A stretch of 64,000 nucleotides of DNA from Kitasatospora sp. NBC_00240 (GCF_026342405.1 NZ_JAPEMU010000001.1:1922001-1986000), one strand, 5' to 3'; numbered from the stretch's first letter, positions 48,019 to 55,743 are shown. Numbers and translations: made by a program. Notes: generated by a model not told the origin, from the sequence alone.

Positions 48019-48954
48019 TCAGGCCTTGAAGGCCACGCCCGCGTACGCCGAGACCTGCTGCCAGCCCTCCGGCAGCTCGTCCCCGCCGGCGCGCCAGAGC
48101 GGCAGCTGCACCAGACCGGGCTCGACATGCTCGAAGTCGCCGAAGAAGCTCTCCACCCGGGCCCGCTCGCGCAGCACCAGCGGAGCGCTGGCCCGGCTGT
48201 AGATCCGGGTGCTGGCGTCCGCCGTCTGCTTCGGCACGAAGTCCGGGCTGGCGTGCGAGAGGATCAGCGCGCTGCCGGGGGCGAGCGCGTCGCGCAGGGT
48301 GGCGACGATCTCGTCGACCCCCTCCTCGTCCTGGACGAAGTGCAGGACGGCGACCAGCATCAGCGCCACCGGCTCGGCCAGGTCGATGGCCTGCTTCAGC
48401 CCGGGGTCCCCGAGGATCGCGGCCGGGTCCCGGAGGTCGGCCTGCAGCACCGTGGTGTGGCCGGCCCGGTGGCCCGCCAGCAGCGCCCGGGCGTGGGTGG
48501 CCACGATCGGGTCGTTGTCCACGTAGACCACCCGGGCGTCCGGGGCGACCCGGTGGGCCACCTCGGTGGTGGAGCCGACGGCCGGGATGCCGGTGCCGAT
48601 GTCGAGGAACTGGCGGATGCCCCGGCCGGCGGCGAAGGTGACCGCCCGGCCGAGGAAGGCACGGTTGGTGCGGGCCGCCAGCGGCAGCGCCGGGTAGGCC
48701 GTGACGGCCGCCTCGGCCGCCCGGCGGTCCGCCTCGAAGTTGTCCTTGCCGCCCAGGTAGTAGTCGTACATCCGGGCCGGGTGCGGCACCTCGGTGTTCA
48801 GCTCGGTCGGGGGCTGCCAGTCCTCGGACCGCGCCCACTGCCAGCCGCCGCCCGCCGCCGAGCCCCCGGTGCCGGTGTCGTCCTGGGCCGGCTCACCGGA
48901 GCGGTCGCGCGCCGTGTCGCCCCCGGCCGCGCCCCGTGCCACGTCCTCGTTCAT
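48019..48954 (-). CDS. SAM-dependent methyltransferase, PF04672 (Methyltransf_19) type
   Basis: 311 residues from ATG 48954. A disordered N-terminal 45 residues leads into NTEVPHPARMYDYYLGGKDNFEADR, the marker of this actinobacterial family (formerly DUF574). The AdoMet site is FLDIGTGIPAVGSTTEVA near residue 117, with VVYVDNDPIVATHARALL next. The family is greatly expanded in streptomycetes, with unknown small-molecule substrates. It is monocistronic, divergent from the deacetylase-like gene. Confidence 0.9.
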   Translation of the reverse strand: MNEDVARGAAGGDTARDRSGEPAQDDTGTGGSAAGGGWQWARSEDWQPPTELNTEVPHPARMYDYYLGGKDNFEADRRAAEAAVTAYPALPLAARTNRAFLGRAVTFAAGRGIRQFLDIGTGIPAVGSTTEVAHRVAPDARVVYVDNDPIVATHARALLAGHRAGHTTVLQADLRDPAAILGDPGLKQAIDLAEPVALMLVAVLHFVQDEEGVDEIVATLRDALAPGSALILSHASPDFVPKQTADASTRIYSRASAPLVLRERARVESFFGDFEHVEPGLVQLPLWRAGGDELPEGWQQVSAYAGVAFKA

Positions 48955-49083
48955 TCCGTACGCCCCCTAGCGATCCGAACCCCGTGCCGCCGCGATGCTA
49001 TCCAATGTGAGGGAGCCCGCACACGGGGACGGCCCGGCCGCTCGAATCGCCCCGATAATCCGTCATACCTATGCTGGTGCCCG

Positions 49084-49965
49084 ATGACTGCCGACCGACG
49101 CACGATGCTGCGCACCACCGCCGGACTCGCCGCCCTGACCGCCTTCGGCGGGACGCTGGCCGCGTGCGGGAGCGCCCACGCCACCCGCCGGTCGGATCCG
49201 TCCGACCTCACGGTGCGGGCCGACGGCCCGCCCTCGGCCGAACCGGTCGACCCTCCCCTGGACCCGGTGACCTCCGCCCGGCCCACCCCGCCGGAGCCGG
49301 CCGGGCCCGCCACGCCGGAGCCCGCGGTGCCCTCGCCGCCCGCACCGGCGCCGCTCGCGCCCGGCACCCCGGTGGAAGTGGTCAACGGCCCCCGGGACCG
49401 CCGGCAGGTCGCGCTCACCTTCCACGGCTCCGGCGACCCCCGGCTCGCCACCACGCTGCTGGAGGTCGCCGAGCAGCGCGGCGTACGGCTGACCGTGATG
49501 GTCGTCGGCAGCTGGCTCGACCAGCAGCCGCAGATGGCCCGACGGGTGCTGGACGGCGGCCACGAGCTCGGCAACCACACCCAGAACCACCAGAACATCA
49601 CCGCGATGAGCCCCGACCAGGCGCACGCCGAGATCGCCGAGTGCGCCGAGCGGCTGCAGCGGCTGACCGGCTCGATCGGCCGCTGGTTCCGCCCCTCCGC
49701 CGCCCAGTACGCCTCCCCCATGGTGCGCGAGCAGGCCCGGCTGGTCGGGTACGAGCACGTGCTCTCCTTCGACGTGGACCCGCGCGACTACAACGACCCC
49801 AGCGCGGACACCCTGCAACGACGGGTGCTCACCGCCGTCCGGCCCGGTTCGGTGGTGGCGCTGCACATGGGGCACCCCTGCACGATCGAGGCGCTGCCCA
49901 CCATCCTGGACGGACTGGGCAAGGCCGGCCTGAGTCCGGTGACGGCCAGCCAGCTCTGCGCGTAG
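49084..49965 (+). CDS. Tat lipoprotein with a degenerate polysaccharide deacetylase domain
   Basis: 293 residues from ATG 49084. The signal DRRTMLRTTAGLAALTAF is twin-arginine-like and ends in a lipobox, LAAC near residue 27. A Pro-rich spacer (about 40-100) precedes a NodB-type domain (about 108-290). The metal-binding His pair is present (HELGNHTQNH, near 160), but motif 1 reads TFHGSGDP where active enzymes have TFDDGP, so the catalytic-base Asp and metal Asp are both missing from their usual places. It may be a non-catalytic binder or use other residues. Streptomycetes have related proteins with the same change. Confidence 0.8.
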   Translation: MTADRRTMLRTTAGLAALTAFGGTLAACGSAHATRRSDPSDLTVRADGPPSAEPVDPPLDPVTSARPTPPEPAGPATPEPAVPSPPAPAPLAPGTPVEVVNGPRDRRQVALTFHGSGDPRLATTLLEVAEQRGVRLTVMVVGSWLDQQPQMARRVLDGGHELGNHTQNHQNITAMSPDQAHAEIAECAERLQRLTGSIGRWFRPSAAQYASPMVREQARLVGYEHVLSFDVDPRDYNDPSADTLQRRVLTAVRPGSVVALHMGHPCTIEALPTILDGLGKAGLSPVTASQLCA

Positions 49966-50030
49966 CGGGCGTCGAGGCCGGTGCCCGGCAACGGCCTCCG
50001 CGCCCGGTGCCGGCATGCGATGCTCGGCCC

Positions 50031-51035
50031 ATGCGCTACGTCATCATCGGGGCAGGGGCCGTCGGCGGCACGATCGGCGCCCGGCTGTTCGAGAGCGGTC
50101 ACGAGGTCGTCCTGGTCGCCCGCGGGGCGCACCTGGCGGCGCTGCGGGCCGAGGGCCTGGCCTTCACCACCCCGGAGGGCACCCGGACCCTCGCCGTACC
50201 GGCCGTGGACGGACCCTCCGGCGTCGAACTGCGGCCCGGCGACGTCCTGGTGCTCGCCGTCAAGACCCAGGACACCGCGGCGGCCCTGGCCGCCTGGGCA
50301 CCCCGGCCGGTCGAGGGCGGCGGCACCGCCGCCGAGCGGCTCCCGCTGGTCTGCGCGCAGAACGGGGTGGAGAACGAACGGCTCGCCCTGCGGCTGTTCC
50401 GGGACGTCCAGGCGATGTGCGTCTGGCTGCCCGCCACCCATCTGGAGCCCGGCCGGGTGAGCTGCCTCGGCGCCCCGCTGAGCGGGGTCCTGCGGCTGGG
50501 CCGCTACCCGGCCGGCGCCGACGCGACCACCCGGGCGATCGCGGCCGACCTGGAGAAGTCCCTGTTCGGGGCGCCGGTCAGCCCGGACGTGATGCGCTGG
50601 AAGTACGCCAAGCTGCTCGGGAACCTCTCCAACGCGCTCACCGCCGTGGCCGGCCCCGGGTCGGACGGCCCGCGCTCGACCCTCCTGCGGCAGGTCGTCG
50701 CCGAGGGCCGGGCCGTGCTGGCCGCCGCCGGCATCGGGCACGAGGACCCGCAGGAGCAGGCCCGGGCCAACGGGGAGCTGGTCCGCCAGGTGCCGCGGGA
50801 AGGCGGGCGGGCGACCGGCGGCTCGTCCTGGCAGAGCCTGGCCCGGGGCACCGGGTCGATCGAGACCGACTACCTGAGCGGCGAGATCGTCCTGCTCGCC
50901 CGCCTGCACGGGATCCCGGCGCCGGCCAACGAGGCCCTGCAGCGGCTCGCGGCGGAGTTCGCCCGCACCGGCCGCGCCGCCGGCAGCCTGACCGACGCCG
51001 AACTGGCGTCCCTGCTGGCCGACGCGACCGGCTGA
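50031..51035 (+). CDS. Ketopantoate reductase-family protein (ApbA/PanE)
   Basis: 334 residues from ATG 50031. Rossmann motif YVIIGAGAVGGTIGARL at residues 3-19, then VLAVKTQDT near 85, CAQNGVENE near 118 and the lysine of KYAKLLGNLSNAL near 190, as expected for ketopantoate reductases. Family members include true PanE and many unassigned reductases; the sequence SSWQSLARGTGSIETDYLSGEIV near 270 fits PanE. NADPH-dependent reduction is assumed, substrate probable but not certain. Confidence 0.85.
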   Translation: MRYVIIGAGAVGGTIGARLFESGHEVVLVARGAHLAALRAEGLAFTTPEGTRTLAVPAVDGPSGVELRPGDVLVLAVKTQDTAAALAAWAPRPVEGGGTAAERLPLVCAQNGVENERLALRLFRDVQAMCVWLPATHLEPGRVSCLGAPLSGVLRLGRYPAGADATTRAIAADLEKSLFGAPVSPDVMRWKYAKLLGNLSNALTAVAGPGSDGPRSTLLRQVVAEGRAVLAAAGIGHEDPQEQARANGELVRQVPREGGRATGGSSWQSLARGTGSIETDYLSGEIVLLARLHGIPAPANEALQRLAAEFARTGRAAGSLTDAELASLLADATG

Positions 51036-51074
51036 CGGCTGCTCACCGACCGGTCGGAAGCCTCCCGCCGGCGC

Positions 51075-51893
51075 TCAGGCGACCGGGTCGTCCGGGCCGT
51101 ACGGGCGCAGCCGCAGCGTCCGGGCGTCCGACTCGCGGATCGCCTCGGCCCGGGTGACCAGCTCCTCCAGGTTGTCCCGCCCGACGTGGATGAACCGGCC
51201 GTGCAGCGCGTCGAACCGCCCGCGCGCCGCGTCGACCGTGACGGCCACCATGTACGGGATGCTCCCCCAGGTCTTCATGTCCTTGAACATGGGCATCCCG
51301 GCGGTCATGTCGGTCGCCACCGCCCCGGGGCTGATGTCCAGCACCACCACCCGGTGGGCCGCGAGCGAGTCGGCGATGTTGTCGGAGAGCTGCAGCAGCG
51401 CGCCCTTGGAGGTGGCGTACGCGCTGTAGTTGCCGTCCGGGCGCAGCGCGAAGCCGGAGTTGAGGTTGACCACCCGGCCGCGCCGCCGCTCGACCATGCC
51501 GGGCAGCACGCCGCGCAGCATGTTGAAGGGGCCGCGCAGGTTGGTCTCCACCACCTGCCACCACTGGGCGGGGTCGGCCTCCCAGACCGGCACCTCGGCG
51601 CGGTCGACCTGACCGGCGTTGTTGATCAGCAGGTCGACCGGCCCGAGGTCGCGCTCCACCACCCGCACAGCCTCACGGACCGCACCGAACCTGGTGACGT
51701 CCGCGGTCACCGCGACGCCCCGGGCGCCGTGCCGGGCGCACTCCTTGAGGGTGTCGATCAGGGTCTGCTGGGTGCGGCCGAGCAGCCCCACCGACATGCC
51801 CTCCGCCGCGAGGCCGACGGCGAGCTCCCGGCCGATGCCCCGGCCCGCCCCCGTGATCAGCGCGACCTGGCCCACCAGCGATCCCGTCGGCAT
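51075..51893 (-). CDS. Short-chain dehydrogenase/reductase
   Basis: 272 residues from ATG 51893 with GAGGAGGG upstream. Cofactor motif GAGRGIG near residue 17, NNAG near 92, and the catalytic set: Ser in LNSGF, then YSAYATSKG near 155-163 with Tyr and Lys. It is a classical SDR, likely NADP-dependent. The substrate is unknown. It lies between ApbA/PanE and the hydroxyacyl-CoA dehydrogenase gene, from which it diverges. Confidence 0.9.
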   Translation of the reverse strand: MPTGSLVGQVALITGAGRGIGRELAVGLAAEGMSVGLLGRTQQTLIDTLKECARHGARGVAVTADVTRFGAVREAVRVVERDLGPVDLLINNAGQVDRAEVPVWEADPAQWWQVVETNLRGPFNMLRGVLPGMVERRRGRVVNLNSGFALRPDGNYSAYATSKGALLQLSDNIADSLAAHRVVVLDISPGAVATDMTAGMPMFKDMKTWGSIPYMVAVTVDAARGRFDALHGRFIHVGRDNLEELVTRAEAIRESDARTLRLRPYGPDDPVA

Positions 51894-52125
51894 CCCTGCT
51901 CCCTCCTCGGCGTCACCGCATTGTGCCGCCGCGGCCTTCGGCGCACCGCCAGCCACCCGGTCGGACGTGATCCATCTCATCCGATCGGCCCAGTGCCGGA
52001 GCGGGTGGCTCACGCCGCTGTTCGGGGTAGTACCGTCGTCGGGGCGGCGCACCGGGCCACAACACCCGGTGGGCGGCCCGCTGAACAGGACGCTGGGCAC
52101 CCCAGCACCACCGAAGGGCAAGTGA

Positions 52126-52995
52126 GTGAGCGACATCGCGCGCGTCGGAGTGATCGGCTGCGGTCTCATGGGTTCGGGCATCGCCGAGGTGTTCGCCCGG
52201 GCCGGGCTGGAGGTCCTGGTCGCGGAGGCGAGCAACGAGGCTCTGGAGCTCGGCCGGACCAGGCTGACCAACTCCCTGGAGACGGCGGTCACCCGCGGCA
52301 AGCTGACCGTCGAGCAGCGCGACGACGCCCTCTCCCGGCTGGCGTTCACCACCGACCTGGCCGACTTCGCCGACCGCGACCTGGTGGTCGAGGCCGTCGC
52401 GGAGCGCGAGGACATCAAGGTCAAGATCTTCCAGACGCTGGACCAGGTGGTCGAGCGCCGGGACGCCATCCTCGCCTCCAACACCTCCTCGATCCCGATC
52501 GTGAAGCTGGCCGCCAGTACCTCGCGCCCGGAGCAGGTCATCGGCCTGCACTTCTTCAACCCGGCGCCGGTGCAGAAGCTGGTCGAGGTCATCCCCACCC
52601 TGACCACCTCCACCGAGACCACCGCCCGGGCCGAGGCCTTCGCCGTCCAGGTGCTCGGCAAGGAGCCGATCCGGGCCCGCGACCGGGCCGGCTTCGTGGT
52701 CAACGCCCTGCTGGTTCCGTACCTGCTCTCCGCGGTGCGGATGTTCGAGTCCGGCGTGGCCACCGCGTCCGACATCGACAAGGGCATGGAGGCCGGCTGC
52801 GCCCACCCGATGGGGCCGCTGCGCCTGTGCGACCTGATCGGCCTGGACACCATCGTCTCGATCGCCGAGTCGATGTACGACGAGTACAAGGAGCCGCTGT
52901 ACGCCGCTCCCCCGCTGCTCTCCCGGATGGTCGACGCGGGCCTGCTCGGCCGCAAGTCCGGCCGCGGCTTCTACGACTACACCGCCAGCGCCTGA
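52126..52995 (+). CDS. 3-hydroxybutyryl-CoA dehydrogenase
   Basis: 289 residues from a GTG at 52126; GAAGGG lies upstream. NAD site VGVIGCGLMGSGIAEVF at residues 7-23, catalytic His in GLHFFNPAP near 140 and NALLVPYLL near 192. The length matches single-domain short-chain 3-hydroxyacyl-CoA dehydrogenases (Hbd/FadB2). It oxidises (S)-3-hydroxybutyryl-CoA or, working in reverse, reduces acetoacetyl-CoA. It is monocistronic and ends in a perfect 19-bp hairpin. Confidence 0.92.
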   Translation: MSDIARVGVIGCGLMGSGIAEVFARAGLEVLVAEASNEALELGRTRLTNSLETAVTRGKLTVEQRDDALSRLAFTTDLADFADRDLVVEAVAEREDIKVKIFQTLDQVVERRDAILASNTSSIPIVKLAASTSRPEQVIGLHFFNPAPVQKLVEVIPTLTTSTETTARAEAFAVQVLGKEPIRARDRAGFVVNALLVPYLLSAVRMFESGVATASDIDKGMEAGCAHPMGPLRLCDLIGLDTIVSIAESMYDEYKEPLYAAPPLLSRMVDAGLLGRKSGRGFYDYTASA

Positions 52996-53041
52996 CCTGC
53001 GATCCCGCTCCACCCCGCCTCCGGCGGGCCCGCGCGGACGC

Positions 53042-53082
53042 AAGCGGCCCGGCCGGACCTTCGAGGTCCGGCCGGGCCGCTT
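53042..53082 (+). terminator. 19-bp perfect hairpin
   Basis: Bases 53042-53060 pair with 53064-53082 around a TCG loop, about 45 bases after the hydroxybutyryl-CoA dehydrogenase stop. Confidence 0.85.
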
Positions 53083-53338
53083 CGGCGTTCCGTCGACGGG
53101 CCGCCGGGGAGCGGGCGTGGAGATCGGCCGTGAATCGGCCCTGCGGGGGTGCGGGTGGTGCGCCTGCCGCCGACCCCGCGGGCGGCCTGACGAACGCACC
53201 GAGGGGCTACGGGACCTGTGCTCCCGAACGGCGGGAACGGTCCCGGACGGGGCGGCGGTCCTGAGGACTCCTGAACGGTCCTGGTGGGGCCTGCTCGGGC
53301 ATGGTCGCGCGCCGGCCCCGGACATGGTGACGGGACCC

Positions 53339-53358
53339 GGGAGCGGTATCCGGCTCCC
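53339..53358 (-). terminator. Possible terminator after the tRNA-like RNAs
   Basis: Six-base inverted repeats (53339-53344 with 53353-53358) about 45 bases after RNA 2 on the minus strand. Weak, with no T-tract. The stretch 53083-53338 holds nothing I can name. Confidence 0.35.
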
Positions 53359-53401
53359 GAGCCCCTCGCTGCCACCCAATTGCTTGCGCCAGCACGTTTA
53401 A

Positions 53402-53508
53402 GAGCGGTGGATCATTCTCATAGCGTCGTGCTCTGCCTTTGAACTACCGTGCCATGGAGAGGCACAGACGGGACTTGAACCCGCATCCGATGCTTTTGGT
53501 CCACCCTC
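53402..53508 (-). ncRNA. Permuted tRNA-like RNA 2
   Basis: Order on the minus strand: 5' end strand (53508-53500), inner stem strand (53493-53488), T-arm with loop TTCAAGT (53484-53468), 3' acceptor strand CTGTGCC (53467-53461), 7-base loop (53460-53454), 5' acceptor strand GGCACGG (53453-53447, seven pairs, one G-U), U8 A9, D-arm with GTTC/GAGC and loop AAAGGCA (53444-53430), inner stem strand (53428-53423, one C-A mismatch), and the 3' end strand TCCACC-G-CTC (53411-53402), which pairs over nine positions with the 5' end, with one bulge. U8, A14, G18G19 and U48 are in tRNA positions. No anticodon and no CCA are visible. It is not an ordinary tRNA: the RNA ends lie where the anticodon loop would be. 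Confidence 0.75.
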
Positions 53509-53535
53509 GGTCGATCTGGCGCTCGGCGGCGAATA

Positions 53536-53665
53536 CTGAGACTTGAGCGAGAATCTGAGTCTGATCGGGGCTGCCTCTACCCTTGGGCCACCCCGGCGTG
53601 TCGTGCCGGGGGGAGGATTCGAACCTCCACCGCACCCCTTCTTCAGCTTCAACGTCAGTTTCAGC
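53536..53665 (-). ncRNA. Permuted tRNA-like RNA 1
   Basis: The core is 53638-53567. Order on the minus strand: GGGGT (53638-53634), GCGGT as variable loop, T-arm GGAGG-TTCGAAT-CCTCC (53628-53612), 3' acceptor CCCCGGC (53611-53605), 7-base loop (53604-53598), 5' acceptor GCCGGGG (53597-53591, seven perfect pairs), T8 G9, D-arm with loop containing GGGT (53588-53573), A26, and GCCCC (53571-53567), which pairs with GGGGT as the anticodon-stem equivalent. Outside it, repeated CTGA (5' side) and TCAG (3' side) blocks can form a long helix of 4-bp steps with internal loops. Tertiary-contact bases of tRNA are conserved. Ends are estimated from pairing. Confidence 0.75.
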
Positions 53666-53714
53666 TTTGCGCTTTCGCGCACCCCTCGCGCTCAACGAGG
53701 GGGGTTCATGGGGG

Positions 53715-54446
53715 CTACCCGAACAGGTAGCCGAACACCGCTTCGCCGACCCGCTGGTCGGTGACCTCGGTGCCGTTGGCCTCCTCGCGGGCGAACTGCA
53801 CGGCCTGGCGGAGCTTCTCCACCCGCTCGACCAGCTCGTTCACCCGGCGGGCCGGCAGGGCGCCGGAGAACTTCACGGTCGTCCAGTAACCGACCGGGAT
53901 GTCCTCGTAGTAGACCTCGACCTGGGCCGGGTGCTTCTCGGTCGCCTCGGCCTTCACATGGTTGCGCGGGACCTTCTTGGTGCGGATGGTGCGCACCGGG
54001 TCGGTCTTCCAGGCGTCGGTGGAGGCGTCCAGGCTCCAGGCCTCGGAGGCGTCCAGCACCGGCAGCTTGCGGACGAAGGTGTGCAGGTCGGTGAGCTGCT
54101 TCTCCAGGAAGAGCAGGTACGTGACGGGCACGTCGGCCAGCAGCGTACGGCCCTCCAGCACGACGTCGGCGCGGGCCGAGCAGTTCGCCCAGTCCTTGGT
54201 CGCCGTGACGTCGAACAGCCGGGTGAGGGTGGTGGCGGTGGTCCGCAGGATGTCCTCGGCCTGGGCCTGCACCCGGGTCGACTCGGGCGGCAGCTGCTCG
54301 CCCTCCTCGTCCTTGGGCTGGTACGTCCGGGAGATCCCGGCCAGCAGAGCGGGCTTCTGCAGGCTCTGGTGAGCCTGCGTCAACTCTTGGAAGGACTTGG
54401 ACTTGACGCCCTTTTCGACGGCGATGATCTGATTCAGCTTTGCCAC
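53715..54446 (-). CDS. Conserved protein of unknown function next to tRNA-like RNAs (possibly DUF7873)
   Basis: 243 residues from a GTG at 54446; no ATG lies nearby. I recall close homologues in other streptomycetes and tentatively connect it to a domain of unknown function (DUF7873), but cannot check. The protein is soluble and charged, with no signal or membrane segment: a helical N-terminus (GVKSKSFQELTQAHQSLQKPALLAGISRTY in two steps), a YLLFLEKQLTDLHTFVRKLPVL helix near residue 110, basic RTKKVPRNHVKAEATEKHPAQVEVYYEDIPVGYWTTVKFSG in the middle third (shown here in parts), and FGYLFG at the end. No Shine-Dalgarno is present; TAGCTT seven bases upstream suggests a leaderless mRNA. RNAs 1 and 2 follow 50 bp downstream on the same strand. 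Confidence 0.75.
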   Translation of the reverse strand: MAKLNQIIAVEKGVKSKSFQELTQAHQSLQKPALLAGISRTYQPKDEEGEQLPPESTRVQAQAEDILRTTATTLTRLFDVTATKDWANCSARADVVLEGRTLLADVPVTYLLFLEKQLTDLHTFVRKLPVLDASEAWSLDASTDAWKTDPVRTIRTKKVPRNHVKAEATEKHPAQVEVYYEDIPVGYWTTVKFSGALPARRVNELVERVEKLRQAVQFAREEANGTEVTDQRVGEAVFGYLFG

Positions 54447-54579
54447 GCTCAGGAAGCTACCAGTCGCGGCGTCGTTCTGTCGTTCGAATATCCGACCGCC
54501 TGCGGCGACCGGGCTCCCGCGCCGGGAACGACCGCGGGGGCGGCCCGTCCGGACCGCCCCCGCGTCACAGCCGTCGGGC

Positions 54580-55416
54580 TCAGCTGTTGATGGCGTAGCT
54601 GTCGCCGTAGACCTTCCACTTGAGCGGCGGGTTCAGGTCGAAGTTCTTGGCGTTGAGGAAGACCCGCTGCTCGGTGTCGACGCGGCTGGTGTCGGAGTGC
54701 GCCTCCTCGGTCTTCATGGCGGCCTTGCGGGCGTCCAGGAAGGCGTTGAGGTAGGTGGTCTCGTCGCCGCCCTGGGCGGGGGTCTTGGCCTTCTTCATGG
54801 CGGCCTTGCGGATGCCGCCGAAGCTGACCGAGTCGGTGCCGGGGCCGTGCATCACGATGGCGTCGTAGTAGGCGAACTGGCCCAGCGCGCGCAGGCCGTC
54901 GGCCTTGGCCTGGCTGACCGCGGGGGTGAAGTAGACGCGGTCGCGCTCGTCGTTCTGGGCGGCCTGGAAGACGGTGTCCTTGGCCGCGGTGGCCCAGTCC
55001 TTCTCGAAGGCGGTGCCGAGGCCGGTGTGCGACTCGGTGCCGTTGACCTTCTTCAGGGCGGGGAGGTACTTGGCCAGGACGTTGCCCGGCTTGATGTCGG
55101 TGTAGTGCTGGACCAGGTCGAGCATGTCGCCGGTGCCGGAGCAGAAGCCGATGATGCCCGCGGTGTAGCCGCGGCCATCACCGATGTCCTCGATGTACTT
55201 GTACTGTGCCTTCCAGTCCAGCGAGGAGTTCTCCGCGCTGGACACCAGCTGCATGGCGATGTCCTTCTTGTGCGCGTCGTCGAGGCCGACCGCGGCGGCG
55301 GACACGACGGTGGCCGTGGCGGCCGCGTGGCTGACGCTCGCGGCGGCGATGCTGGCCGGCGCGGCGACCAGGATCGCGGCGAGGGCTATCCGAACGGTCC
55401 GGTTCTGGGGCTTCAT
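54580..55416 (-). CDS. csn: Secreted chitosanase, GH46
   Basis: 278 residues from ATG 55416 with ACGGAG seven bases upstream. A Sec signal peptide (MKPQNRTVRIALAAILVAAPASIAAA) ends near VSHA-AAT. The mature enzyme shows the GH46 catalytic pair: Glu in SSAENSSLDW and Asp in IEDIGDGRGYT, equivalent to E22 and D40 of the Streptomyces N174 enzyme, and GIIGFCSGTGDM. It cleaves chitosan outside the cell with inversion. A perfect 19-bp palindrome lies upstream and fits the CsnR operator, so induction by chitosan oligomers is expected. Confidence 0.96.
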   Translation of the reverse strand: MKPQNRTVRIALAAILVAAPASIAAASVSHAAATATVVSAAAVGLDDAHKKDIAMQLVSSAENSSLDWKAQYKYIEDIGDGRGYTAGIIGFCSGTGDMLDLVQHYTDIKPGNVLAKYLPALKKVNGTESHTGLGTAFEKDWATAAKDTVFQAAQNDERDRVYFTPAVSQAKADGLRALGQFAYYDAIVMHGPGTDSVSFGGIRKAAMKKAKTPAQGGDETTYLNAFLDARKAAMKTEEAHSDTSRVDTEQRVFLNAKNFDLNPPLKWKVYGDSYAINS

Positions 55417-55506
55417 GTGACGCTCCGTCTTCTGTCTGCGCCGTCGGAGGTACCGGCGCACCGGGGGGAGATGGAGGCGCGGGCATGGGGGTGCCCGACT
55501 GCTCTC

Positions 55507-55525
55507 GTTAGGAAACTTTCCTAAC
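55507..55525. promoter_or_regulatory. CsnR-type operator upstream of the chitosanase
   Basis: GTTAGGAAA-C-TTTCCTAAC, a perfect 9+1+9 palindrome 91 bases upstream of the chitosanase start. It matches the operator bound by CsnR, the ROK-family repressor of chitosanase genes in S. lividans. No csnR gene is in the window. Confidence 0.85.
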
Positions 55526-55743
55526 TGATTCAAGCGCTCATCTCCCCCGCACCGCAAGGGCCTTGCGGAGAACTTCTGTGCGCAACCCCGGCGCCGGACC
55601 GGCCCCTCACGCCCGCGGCCACAGGAAAGCGCAGCTCAGGACAGCCAGGAGGGGTGGCGGGCGGCCGGGCGGCCGACCTCCGCCATCGAGACCCCTTCTC
55701 ATCATGGCGTGAACCTGCCAGATGCCGCCCGGCGCATGCGAAA

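Noticed and set aside
53402..53665. Remnants of ordinary tRNA genes broken by recombination
   Set aside because: Both acceptor helices are intact across the 7-nt loop, both have the same permuted order, and tertiary-contact residues are kept; decay would not give this twice.
53398..53695. Overlapping minus-strand frames across the tRNA-like RNAs
   Set aside because: They lack ribosome sites and their residues follow the RNA structure; a lysine-leucine run reflects the CTGA repeat.
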